Shown piece by piece: positions 26,601-38,038 of a stretch of 64,000 bases of DNA (its first letter is position 1; the number at the start of each line of letters is the position of its first letter). The DNA lies in the NCBI GenBank assembly GCA_050084985.1, contig JBITNC010000001.1, forward strand, positions 177,134,001 through 177,198,000, read 5' to 3'. The notes under the pieces were generated by a model. It did not search any database. It saw only the letters and a program-made list of their open reading frames with translations, and was not told the DNA's origin. The position numbers and the translations under genes are program-made. Source of the stretch: Nageia nagi. Lineage: Eukaryota > Pinophyta.

Positions 26601-29329
26601 AAAAAAGGCTATTATTAAAATATTGTTTGGAATCATTCTATTACCTTATGCCTATATTTTCATCATCCATCTAGGCCTAAATTCTATGTAGTAATTTTTT
26701 TTATAGGTTGATGCATATTATACACTATTAATGGATAAACATACCAATAATATTTTAGGTGGAATTACACCATATTTTATATATTTAACTACTAAAATTT
26801 ATTATTCATATTTGATTATTGGAATTCTTTAGTGATGTAAGTAAAAAGACTAGTAGGACCTATAAGGCTTTCAAAAATGACATGGTGCATGCTTTTAGGT
26901 AGAAAGGAAATTATGTTTCATTTCATTTTATCAAAAAGTTTTGTTACTAAATATTTGTATAAATAGACAATGTTGTTGATAATTGACATTATATTGTCAA
27001 GTGAATGTCATTACCTATATATTTTGATGCAATATTTGTGAAAGCCTTATTTTCAATACTAAAAAATATTGGTAATTTAGAAATATTGTATAATTATAGA
27101 GTGATGCAATAGATAAGGAGGTGAAATAATAAAAAAGATAAAATAAATACTTGAATAAAATAGAAAATAGAGAACACACAATGAGCAATAAATGTTAGAG
27201 AAGGTCTTTAAAGTAACCTAATACTTTGGTATGAAGAGAGAAGAGAAAATTTTAATTTTAATTTTCTTGCTTCTTTATTATTTCATGTGGTCATTTTGTT
27301 TAGATTCATCCTATTATCTTGTTCCTACATTTACATCAATCATATAATCCAAAAAATTATGTAGTCATTTATCTATAGGTTGATGCAAAATTTTCACTAT
27401 CTATGGAAAAAAAATACGAAGAAATTTTGGGTAGAATTAGACCATGTTTTGTATATTTTAGTAAGTGAGGTGTATAGTTATTGAAGTGATTCAGATAGTT
27501 CAATGATACTCAATTATGTTGAGTAGAAGATGTAAGGTGTCTAATAGCACAACAATTAAATTCTCACTAAAGCTAATACTTACACTTCATCCTTGCACAC
27601 TTGTATTGTTTTCCCATTATTTATAATAATTAAATTCTTAATAAAGTTGAAAGAATAAATACTTGAACCAAATAGAAAACACTCAATGAATGATAAATAT
27701 TAGATACTTGGGCTTATAAGTAATCAATACTTTTGTATTAAGAGAGCAAAGAAACTCTTGCTCCTTACTTTATCATTTTATGCAACCATTTTATTTAGAT
27801 TCATTATATTATCTTATGGTTATGTTTGCATTTACCATATAGTTCCAAATTTTATGTAGTAATTTGTCTATATGTTGATGCAAATTTTGCATAGTACATG
27901 GGTAAAAATAAGTTTCTTATCAAAAAAATTCATGATAATTTCAAGTTACCAAATCCATATCTTTCTTAAATGAGCATTGATATTATTTCATCAAATGCAA
28001 CAAAAACAATAATAGTCCAACCAAATCAATTAACCTTTTCTATCATCCTCAAAGACTAGGTTGTTGTTATCATAGGTCCATGATTTATATTCTATAACTT
28101 TGAATTATTTTTTTGAAGTTAGTGGTGGTGTTATCCTTTCATTAACTTACCAAAATGTTAACTCTTATTCACTTGTTGTTATTTCATATGAAGCATAAAA
28201 TGGAGTTTATGAATTTTAGGATAGTCTTGTAGTAGAAGCTATGAATCAGTTGACATCATAAGGGTGAATCCTCATAATTTTAAGTCTTTTTTTCTATAAG
28301 GAGTTTACACATATATGCACTCATATCTCATATTTCTAAGCATCTTTAACTTGTTCCCTACTTTGTATAGTATATGGTTTATCCTCTTTATTGATATGGT
28401 GTGGTGTGATGGTTGGTAGTAAGGTGTGTGTGTGAGAGAGAGAGGAGCACCTCAAAATATTTCTTTTTAGGTGTTGAGAGGAGCTTCCCTTATTTTTACT
28501 ATAAAATTAAACAATAGGGTGGGATTTTAACTTATAACCTAATAGTATGATCCTCACAATTTAGACTTATACAACAATAATGAATTTCATGACCAATATA
28601 TTTTCTCATATTCATTCTTGTTGAAATATTTTAATACAAGTGGGATTCTTATTCTATTTATTCATCTTATCATTTCCATTGTAAATGTTCCAAACTCATT
28701 TTTAGGTTTGATGATTAAATTTTAATGTGAGTAGCATTTACAATTGAATAATATTCAATTTTGGGTATGTGCCACGAATTTCTAGATTTCTATATTAGGA
28801 CACACCTCCTTTGTATGAGATATAAGTATCCTTTATTATATTATTTTGTTAGACTAAATTTATTTATTTTAGTGAAGAAAATACCTTATTTTATAGTATG
28901 ATGTTAGACTTCTTATTGCTATGTATTATAATATTTCTAACATTAATTGTTATATTATTAATTATGTGATATCATAACTAGTTAATTTTCCTTTTTATTT
29001 TATTATTTGAAACAAGGTAAGAATTTTTTTTTTTAAATATACTCTTATCTATGATGTTGAACAAGGGTAAGATTTAACCATGACTTTTTTTTTTAAGTTA
29101 ATTTTAAATCACATCCCTTGTGTGATATAATCTTTAAGAATCAAATGGGTTTCCTTTAAGTTCATCATTTCAAAAATGAGAATTTTCTTGTGGAGATTCT
29201 TATTGATGTAAAGTAATGCAAGATATAAAGAGTCTTACATAATGACATGATACATTCTTTCAAGTAGAAAATAAACTATGTTTCATTTCATTTTTTTGAA
29301 AAATGTGATTATTAAATATTTATGCAAAT
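26601..29329. other. Non-coding part of duplicated segment B
   Basis: Most of it aligns with 16851-18789 of copy A. The parts that do not (to about 26995, and 28955-29329) are missing from A. No coding region is visible. Confidence 0.6.
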
Positions 29330-29860
29330 ATACAAAGCCCTTTAAAAGTACATTTTTGATACATGTTATGGTTGTGAATGCCCTAGTAGATATGTATACA
29401 AATTGTAAAAGCTTTGAGAACTACATGTTGCATGATTTCAAGTAGAATGAAAATTATGTTTTATTTCATTTTGTCAAATAATGTTATAAAATATTTTTAC
29501 AAATAGATAATGTTATTGATTTTTGATATCATATTATCAAGTGAATGTAATTGCCTATGTATATTGATGTAGGCTATCTTAAGGAAGCTTTGATTTCATT
29601 GGTAAGATGCCTATAAAATTTGAATTGGTGTATTGATGTGTCTTCTTGGTGCTTGTAGAGCACATAAAAATGCAAGAATATGGAAATTTGTGATAATAAT
29701 CCATTTTTTTTAGAGCCTAAATATGCTTTATCTTATTTTATTATTTCAAATATTTACGCTAAAGTGGGCAGGTAAGATGATAGTCAAAGAGTGAGAACAT
29801 TGATGAAAGATAAAGGAATCAAAAATACACCTAGATATAGTTGTATTGATTATTGTTTCT
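29330..29860 (+). pseudogene. PPR C-terminal remnant, copy B
   Basis: Counterpart of 18790-19200: MVVNALVDMYTNC near 29370, LGACRAHKNARI near 29655 and a broken KESKIHLDIVVLI-frame trace of the E domain near 29820. It is more decayed than copy A in its last part. Confidence 0.6.
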
Positions 29861-30477
29861 ATTTGATTATTGAATTATTAATTATATAAGTGAAAATTTT
29901 TATCTATATGACTTTTAAGAATATATTTTATTATATAATTCATGTAAACCTTATTTTATTTTATGTTCTCAAAAATATTGTTATTAAATATTTTTTCAAA
30001 TAGATGATGTTGTTGATTGTTGATATCATATTATCAAGTGAATATAATTACCTATGTATATTGATACAATATTTTTGAAATCCTTATTTTTAATATTATA
30101 GAGTTATCATATTGAACTATTTTTCTAGAACCATGTATAATTGTGGAGTGAAGAGAGGGAGAGGGAGTGTAAGAACAAGATGAAAGGAAAAATACATGAT
30201 TCTTACACATCCCTCTCCATCTCTTCGCTCTATAATCACTACACCAAAAAAGGCCTTAAGTAGCAACCAATTTGAGGTGGCTTTGATCAAGTGGTCAAAA
30301 GCTACCACTATATATCATTTTGGTGGTGGTTTTTATGGGGTAGTTTTAAGCATCCACCATAGATCATAAGTTGGAGGTGAAATTCCACCCACATATCTCA
30401 TTGAAAAAAATATGGTATGTGAACTTACATGACCTATTTCATTTTCAAGGGGTAGACCTAATTATAACAACATTTGA

Positions 30478-30550
30478 TCGAGGAGAGGAGAGAAGATGAG
30501 GAGAGGGAGGAGGTGCAGGAGGAGAGAAGGCAAACGAGGAGAGTCTTGGT
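30478..30550 (+). repeat. Polypurine tract, copy B
   Basis: G/A-rich tract equivalent to 22696-22803 but shorter and with more interruptions. Confidence 0.8.
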
Positions 30551-30559
30551 AATAGAGAT

Positions 30560-33500
30560 AACATAGGTATATTCTTCCATATTTTACATACATATATTAA
30601 GGATTTTAAAAAAAAAATCATTTTATGTGTATGTTGATATCATTATAGACCATGAAATTGAATTTCCATCATGCAATTTGTCAAACAATCCCTAGGACAA
30701 TGTGTATTTCCATATTTTGTGTACATGTCTTAGTGCTTTTTTTTTCCAAAATCCATTTTGCATCTTATTAAAAATTTCCTAGGACTTATGTATTCTTCCT
30801 CATTTTATGTACATTTTATTAGTATATTCAAAACCCAAACATTCAAATTACATCCACACATCTAATTCAAGTTTTATGAGTATTTTTGGCAGTGATTTTC
30901 AATGGTCTCCTAATAGTCTTAAGGATTTTATTAGAAAATCAATTTTATCCATATCATGTGATCAATATAGATCATGAAACTATGTTTTGCATCATTCATA
31001 TTATCAAATAATTCTTATGCCTTATCTATTCTTTCACATTTTACATGAATATATTTAAAATCCAAACATTTAAATTACAAACACCATGTAGACACTTCCA
31101 CATAATCAATTTAGATTTTATGAGTATGATTTGTAAACCCTAGTTTAATAGTTTACTTTTAGATCTCACACTTTATTTATTTTAGTTCTTGTAAAAATAA
31201 AATGCACACCAAAACCTTCACATAAAATGATATGCACAAGTTTTTACCCTAGTTTCACCAATGTGTTCTACATCTTATAAATTGCAATTCATTACTAAAA
31301 GTATCATTTTACAATATCCTTTACATTATCCTTTTTACTTCCTTTTTTCATTTTTCAAAGTCAAATCACATGATCACTATAGACTCTCTATTGAATCCCT
31401 TTTCTATATCATGGGAATAATCATTTCCATGGCCTTTACTTATTTTCCCATTGCTATGATCCCGTCCATGGTTTTTAACACTATGTAGATTCTAGAATGC
31501 TACTCTATGCTTACTCTCATGGATATAATTTTTGTCCATGGAGTTTTACAAAATGTGGATTTCTTACATTCTATACACACTCACTCCCCTTAGGAGGAAA
31601 ACCCATTAAAGGGAAATTAATCTATTCACACTCTATAAGCCCTATTTTATAATATTTTAATGGACTAATAATGGATTTTATGTGGTTACAATGGGATAAT
31701 CCCAAAATTGATATTTTTTCCTCTTTCCATTATTCTCTCATATCTCCTCTTACAAATCTCTTCCAACAATATTCTCCTATGGATATTTTGTTAGAACCAT
31801 TTCCTATTTTTAAGTGTCTAATTTTGATCTACTATATTTAACAATATTCTCATTATTAAATATAGGTTATTTAATGATATATTCAAAGCACCTAAAAATA
31901 AATTCTTAACAAATATTTTAACCACCAAATTTTAAATAACACCATATGAAATATTGATCAGGCTCCTCCACCTATCATCAATTGGCATGTTTGATCGATC
32001 ACCAAATCTATCATGTTAGTTGATCATAGATTCACCTCCAATATATACTAAATATTAAATATCAAATAACACCTTATTTTCAATAGATCATTAATATGGT
32101 GGATCTTTTCGTAAGGGTTCAACTTGTAATTAAATATGTGATCAACACCCCTTTTGATCGATGTTCCCCTCCAAATGATGAAACTTGAGAAGTTACCAAG
32201 AGACTTATATCAATATTTGGTTGATGATTTTACATTGTAGATGCTATCAGCTAAGTGGATATCATGGATAGCTAGTGCATTAAAGGTTTGTTGTAGGCAT
32301 AAATTTGTTTTGTAGGTATATTGATAGGCTAGAGTGACTCCACCCAACTCCATGTTAAAGGCCTTTGTGCCCTATTTACTCCCATATTGACATCACCTTG
32401 CTAGCATGTTTGTTGCATGATAGTTGTTATCTCCTTTGTGCAAGGTCCTCGATTCTCCTATTCGAGTTTGATCATCTTCCATGTTGGTGGTGTGTTGGTG
32501 GAATCTAGTATCTCTCTTCTTTGGATCCTCATACGCATTATCTTTCCTGCTAGCGAGGATTGGATATGGGCCCTTTGACCCCCCTTTTGATATGTAATTA
32601 CCACCTTAACCTATAACATGGTTGCCATCATAGCCATTGGACCCCACATTGGAATTTTGGATAGCATTAAAATATTTTTTATTTTCCCCTTTTGATTTTA
32701 AAAATAATTATATTTAATTATATTTTTTTTAAACTTCTATGTTGGATAATTTTTGAACCATGGCTCCTCTTTATCATTGTTTGAAGAATCGAGATCTTGG
32801 AGAAGAGGACTTTGATATCAAGCACTTTAATTCAATAAAAGAGTTACTTCATTTTTCACCTTTTTAATACATCCAAAAATCAATTTTGAATTAAAGTATT
32901 TTGGTGATGAATTTCAATGGTCCCTAGATAGTCTTAGGGATTTTCTTTGAAAACCCATTTTGTGCATATCATGTAATCATTGCAAACTATGAAATTGTAT
33001 TTGCATCATACATCTTATCAAATAATTAACAGTCCTTATGTATTCTTCCACATTTTATATACATGTCTATCAAGGAATTCAAAACCCAAACATTCTAATT
33101 ACAAGCACCATGTAGAAACTTTCATATATATCCAATTTAGTTTTTATGAGTATTTTGGTAGTGAAGTTTAATGGTCCCTTGATAGTCTTATGGATTTTAT
33201 CTAAAAACACATTTTATACATATCATGCAATCATTGCAGATCATGAAATTATTTTTGCATCATGCATCTTATCAAATAATTCTTAGGAATTATGTATTAT
33301 TACATATTTTATATACATGTTTATCAAGGTATTTAAAACCCAAACATTCAAATTACAAGCACCATGTAGACACTTCCATACATCCAATTTAGGTTTTATG
33401 ATTATTGCAATAGTGAATTTTATTATAGATTATGAAACTATATTTGCATCATGCATCTTGTCAAATAATTTCTTGGCCTTGTATATTCTTACATATTTTG

Positions 33501-33600
33501 CATACATGTCTTAGGGATTTTTTTGAAAACCCATTTTTTGCATATCATGCAATCATTGCAGACCATGAAAGGGTGCATACAAGATGTTGGGTCCATTAAA
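30560..33600 (-). pseudogene. Tandem PPR-derived units on minus strand, copy B
   Basis: The same units as in 22830-23590, in more copies. The anchor ACCATGTAGA occurs near 31082, 33105 and 33361 (the last two 256 bp apart), each next to a DMYVKYGRIHK-like minus-strand trace. The series is split by the insertion at 31128-32862. No unit is open across its whole length. Confidence 0.6.
31128..32862. mobile_element. Copy-B-specific insertion of unknown type
   Basis: Copy A runs straight through this point (near 23165), while copy B has about 1.7 kb of unrelated sequence. The flanks repeat a diverged ~25-bp stretch (AATCAATTT..AGTAT at 31108-31127 and AATCAATTTTG..AGTATTTT ending near 32900). Inside is a more mixed-composition part at 32100-32650 with recurring TTGATCGAT. 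No transposon protein, LTR pair or terminal inverted repeat was recognised. Confidence 0.5.
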
Positions 33601-34028
33601 AGTAGACAAGGTAAAACTTAGAAAATTTTTGGATAGAATGGGATCTCCTATTATAAAATTTGAATCCCATTTTATTTTGGGTCCACAAGCTAAAACAAAA
33701 ATAGGATCTCAATTTATGGTTCATGAACCTGACCAAAAAGGGATCTTATTTGTAAAATGGGATTTTGTTTCATCAAAAATGGGATCCCATTTTGAAAAAC
33801 TAAAAATTCACATAAAATAAGATTGTTCCTTTTCACATGGATCCATTGTACTTTAAATAACAATATATTGATATATAACAATATCTTGTTCCTATCATGA
33901 TCCCATTTTATAATGGTATCCCATTCCAAATTTCAAATTCGCTTCCTTTAGGGTTTTCCTTAAATTTTAGCTTGGAAGAGGCATGATGAGCCAATCCTCA
34001 ACCTTGGACATGCACATGTAAGTTCCTA
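33591..34028. repeat. GGGATCC-rich block with 18-bp palindrome, copy B
   Basis: Counterpart of 23591-24031. The palindrome AAAATGGGATCCCATTTT is intact at 33776-33793 although the surrounding sequence has diverged. Short open frames here on both strands are by-products of the repeat. Confidence 0.7.
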
Positions 34029-34779
34029 TCAATAGCAATGAACAACATTAACTTCCAACAAGTATTTGATAATCTATTTACATAATTTGTTTACAAAATT
34101 AAAACCCATTACAGATAAGAGAGTGCAGACTTCAAATATATAATTTTTTTACAATTAGATTATATTTTTTATTTTTCAATTAATTTTCAATCAAACTTTT
34201 CCATAAACATGGAAAAGTAGATTTTTTTAATTTTTTTTAATAAATATTTTTTTGGAATTATGAAAAACAATATATGACAACATTCTACACATAATTCTCT
34301 ACTAAATAAAAAAAATATAAAATAAATCAAGTTTAGGTCAAGTTAGGTTGGCCCAACATAAGCACTTTTAAAAAAATGTAATCAGGGCCAATAAAAAATA
34401 ATAATTTTTTATCAAAAAATTGTGAAAAAATATTCTCAACATTCTTCAATGTCTTAAGTATCTTTTCCTAAAAGGATTTTAAAAAATACTTTAATTTAGG
34501 TCAAATTATGTATACCAAACAATGCATGGTATGATCTTGAAATAATAAATTTTAATCAATGGTTTTTATACATGCTTATCAAAATTTTAATTTCTATCAT
34601 ATGTGTATTAGAATAAATTATATATTTGGAAACTAGATTTGGAGCACTAGATTTTAATGAAGTGACTATAACCTTTTCAAGATTCCATTTCTAAGTGCTT
34701 CAAATTTTGAGATCAATTATAAAAAATTTAAAATCAAAGAAAAAACATCTACTTTTTTGCCATAAAGTGGATCCATCTT
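34029..34779. other. AT-rich spacer
   Basis: Nothing recognisable; very A/T-rich with homopolymer runs. Confidence 0.5.
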
Positions 34780-35060
34780 CTTGTACTTACCTGAAATCTA
34801 GTTTACATCATGCATCTTCTCAAATAATTATTAGACCTTGTGTATTCTTCCACATTTTATGTACATGTCTTAGGGATTTTTTAAAAAAAACTAATTTTAC
34901 ATCTTCTCAAATAATTTCCAAGCCCCCTATATTTTTTCATATTTTGTGTACATGTTGATCAAGGCATTCAAAACCTAAACATTTGAATTACAAGAACCAT
35001 ATAGATACCTCCATACACCTAATTTAGATTTTATGGGTATTTTTGTAGTGAAGCTCAAAG
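34780..35060 (-). pseudogene. Further PPR-derived unit, minus strand
   Basis: Contains the same landmarks as the units at 30.6-33.6 kb (CATCATGCATCTT, ATTCTTCCACATTTTATGTA, CAAAACCTAAACATT), with an internal partial repeat. It lies outside the duplicated block. Confidence 0.5.
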
Positions 35061-35409
35061 CTCCCTCATAGTAAGAAAGCTACCTATTGATACTAATTTA
35101 GATTGGTATGACCAACCAAAATAGTATAATTAGGTATTTTGTGCAATGGAGGTAAATAAGATATCCTTATGGAGAGAAAAATGTTTCATTGGTTTAAGTA
35201 GATTAAGTAGTTGTTGGCATAGCATCTTACAATTTAATACTATATTAATAGTGTGGTATATAGAAAGTCCATCTAATCACTAATTATTGATGAGGAACAT
35301 ATTGCTGATATGAGGTTGATTCATAATTATTAACTAGACCTACATGGCTGCATGTAAGTAACATACATACAAAGGTTATGCTATTAGCTTTGGATCCCAA
35401 TTACTTCAC
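35061..35409. other. Spacer between PPR fragments
   Basis: No coding sequence, repeat or regulatory site recognised in this stretch. Confidence 0.4.
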
Positions 35410-35640
35410 CTATAAAAGAGGTTAATGGAATCCATGTTATATCCATGAATTGTATATCCTCTTATCATTGTATTCCATAAAACTATGAATGCATCATTCA
35501 TCTTGTCAAATAATTCTTTGGCCTTGAGTAATGTTCAATATTTTGCATACATGTCTATTAGCATAGTCAAAACCATAATATTTGATGGAAAATCATTTTT
35601 AGCTACTCTTTGATGGATGTCCATATTCAGAGAATTCAAA
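35410..35640 (-). pseudogene. PPR fragment interrupted by Copia-2
   Basis: The minus strand gives a nearly continuous PPR pair: MDIHQRVAKNDFPSNIMVL, TMLIDMYAKY, one stop, then AKELFDKMNDA and VLWNTMIRGYTIHGY. It begins right at the left edge of the Copia-2 LTR, so the upstream part of the gene should lie beyond the right end of the window, on the other side of the element stack. Confidence 0.75.
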
Positions 35641-36157
35641 TAGACAAAACTGAAGCTAATATATAATAATAATAAATGGAAATGAATAGGAATAAGCTAA
35701 ATTAATGTAAAAATGAGATCAAAATATATGAAGTTTAGTAATGAAGCTTCATTCACTCTTGAATGGTGAGAGTTGCAAAAACTTGAAAGCTACAATAATA
35801 TAATACTTGCATAAGCATAACAAAACTAAGTTACAAGTATTCTAACCTAGTAAGTGATGCCAAGAGTATTTGCACAAATCAAATACTCTAGGGTGAGCTA
35901 GAAAATAAAATAAAAATGCACAAAAATGCTAAAAAATACCTTAAGAATGGTAAGTTATGAGGCATTTTTAATCTAGGTATAACCAATAGGTTGCAGATTG
36001 GTTGGAAAAGTCTAACTAATTGGCTAAGGATCAATTGGTACATTTGGGGGTTGGTTGATAGAGGACCAGTTGGCTAGTTGATTTGTAGGGTACCTTCTAG
36101 ATAGTAAACTCAAAAGAAGAAATTTTTTTCCTTAAGATAAGCACTCAATTTCCAACA
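35641..36157 (-). repeat. 3' LTR of Copia-2
   Basis: On the minus strand it starts TGTTGGAAATTGAGTGC at 36157, directly after GGGGGAGAA, the usual polypurine setting of plant copia elements. The left end is placed where PPR sequence begins (about 35640); no clear CA end or target duplication was found because the partner LTR is outside the window. Confidence 0.65.
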
Positions 36158-36210
36158 TTCTCCCCCTTGATGCAAAGAGGGCTCACTATGGAGTATCTGA
36201 GCATCATATA
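36158..36210 (-). pseudogene. RNase H C-terminus and polypurine tract of Copia-2
   Basis: The minus strand reads a short pol end (SPLCIKGE) and then AAGGGGGAGAA before the LTR. It completes the RNase H interrupted at 61531. The last five bases (36206-36210, ATATA) are the target duplication of Copia-1. Confidence 0.7.
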
Positions 36211-36491
36211 TGTGAAGATTCACAAAGAGAGCAAATCAAACCTAGAAAGGAAAATGCAAGAGTACCATAAAAATAAGGAGAGAAACTAGAATCCTCAAAA
36301 TTTATCAAATTGAAATGAGAATATAGCCTAAAAAAATATGTTGAAATATAATGTAGTCTATAAAATAATGCCAATCATACATGAATGGTAAAATCCACAA
36401 AGTGACCAAAAAGTGGTTATCACCAACTAGTTAGAAATAATAATACCTAGAAAATAATTAAATACTACTAAGTGAACTTAATACTCTAACA
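36211..36491 (-). repeat. 3' LTR of Copia-1
   Basis: On the minus strand it starts TGTTAGAGTATT and ends CTTCACA, 281 bp. The polypurine tract (AATTAAAGGGGA) is at 36492-36503. It is a diverged direct copy of 61245-61530. Confidence 0.85.
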
Positions 36492-36503
36492 TCCCCTTTA
36501 ATT

Positions 36504-36725
36504 AAACAAGGAGGTAAAGTGGCACATATATATAAATGATTCCCAACAACTAGGCCTGATTAGGTACTCATGTACAATATGTGCAAAGAGTAAAAGACCA
36601 TCTCATTGTAGAAGAGGGAGGATGGAGAGGAAGATATCCTCATTAACACCCCCCAAGGATAACTTCTTGCACCCCAAAAAAACCATGAAACTCAAGGAAG
36701 TGAGGCAATGCAAAGGATTTAGTGA
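36504..36725 (-). pseudogene. Copia-1 RNase H C-terminus
   Basis: The minus strand reads IFTKSFALPHFLEFHGFF and GVQEVILGGC then stop, the typical end of a copia pol (DIFTK...LGVQ). It follows the solo LTR and joins to the RNase H trace at 37183-38038. Confidence 0.8.
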
Positions 36726-36730
36726 AGATG

Positions 36731-37177
36731 TGTTATAATTTGTAATGTAATATTGTATAAGATCTCTCTTTAATGTAAATTCACTTAATGCTTAAAGTAT
36801 CTCTAAATAACTTAAAGCATTAAGGAAATAAATATGTAAAAAAAATTTAACCTTACCCTTGTGTAAAAGGGAGATTAAATAGTGGGTTTTATTTTATAAA
36901 TATAGAGGTATTCCTCTTTCACATTACATAACTTGGAAGCAGAGTTTTGCTATAGGTTTAGAGTTAGGAGAAATAGAATGAGATCTTGTAAGGGAGATCC
37001 TTAAGAATAATAAGATCTTGGTTAGTGGATGTACTCCCAAGGAGGGAGGAACCACTTTACATCTTATGTTCATTATGAGATTGGCTTATGATATCATGTT
37101 ATTTTATTGATGTTATGAAGTACCTTGTTGAGATATTGGTAGATTAGAAATTAATTTAGAAAGGATTGATTTCATCA
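36731..37177 (+). mobile_element. Solo LTR with TSD AGATG inside copia RNase H
   Basis: A 447-bp sequence from TGTTATAATTTG to TTTCATCA, flanked by exact AGATG repeats (36726-36730 and 37178-37182). It has a TATA box at 36895-36902. It is related to the LTR at 38812-39293 but in the opposite orientation. Removing it with one AGATG restores the copia RNase H reading (EYISIE...INIFTKSFA). It probably formed by recombination between two LTRs of one element. Confidence 0.9.
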
Positions 37178-37182
37178 AGATG

Positions 37183-38038
37183 TTTATGGTCTACTACTCT
37201 ATAGAAATGTACTCCATGCTAAGAATGTGATCCTTAATATGTTGATGGATGAAGTACATTTGGACCTCAATATGTTTGGTACATTGATGCTCAACAAGAT
37301 TGTATGAAATGTTAATCACACTCTAGTTGTTAGACCAAAGAACTATGGTCCAAGACTAGGGCTAGCCAAACTCCTCTAATAACTATTGAAACTAAAGTGC
37401 CTCCTGATTCATATAAATAACTTCTCTATACTCTACCTCAGTTAATGATAGTGTATTAGCCTACTACTTCTTGCACAATCATGCAATGGGAGAAGTACCA
37501 AGATAAATACATAGGCAAAAGTGGAATGATGATCATCAAAATAACTAGCCTAATTAGAATATGTATATCCAATCAACATTGGATCACCTCTTATGTAATG
37601 TATATGGAAGTGGGTAGTTCCCCTCACATATCAAAGAATCCTCTTAGCTACCTACCAATGAGACTCATGAGGGGTTTATGTAAAATAAAAAATAATCCCA
37701 ACAATATATGAAATATCTGATCAAGTATGGGTGAGGTATATAAGACTCCCAACCAACTAGCGACATAAAGTAGCATCACACAATGGTGAAGTGCAAGGGG
37801 AATTCAAAGTCACCCCACTTTGAAAAGATGTCAAAGAACAATTTCAATCCACCATCCTAAATATTTGAATAAAATCCAAGGTATATTTCTATTGAGATAT
37901 GAAAATCCCTAAATCTATCTATGTCATATGAAAACCAAGAAAGTAATGGGAAAGTCTAAGGTCTACCATCTTAAATCTCTTAGAGAGAGCTAGCTAAAAT
38001 TTTTGAATGTGAGAGTAGGAGATTTTGGTGAGAATAAG
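37183..38038 (-). pseudogene. Copia-1 RT C-terminal part and RNase H
   Basis: The minus-strand trace continues RT directly after the truncated LTR element: SLILTKISYSHIQKF, then RFKMVDLRLSHYFLGFHM near 37960. It is followed by LVGSLIYLTHT near 37730, VAKRIL, ADD-type RNase H pieces and LTEVEYREVIYMNQEAL, KHIEVQMYFIHQHI near 37270. It has numerous stops and frameshifts. The open plus-strand frame at 37481-37711 is only its opposite strand. Confidence 0.75.

Larger units (their letters stand above)
24695..34028. repeat. Segmental duplication, copy B
   Basis: Direct copy of 13335-24031, starting 664 bp after copy A ends. It lacks both LTR insertions of copy A and so preserves their empty sites. 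It retains extra PPR sequence at 26.1-26.95 kb and has its own insertion at 31128-32862. It also has more of the ~254-bp minus-strand units than A. Confidence 0.85.

Noticed and set aside
37481-37711. Plus-strand 76-codon open frame
   Set aside because: It is the complement of the decayed copia RNase H read on the minus strand.
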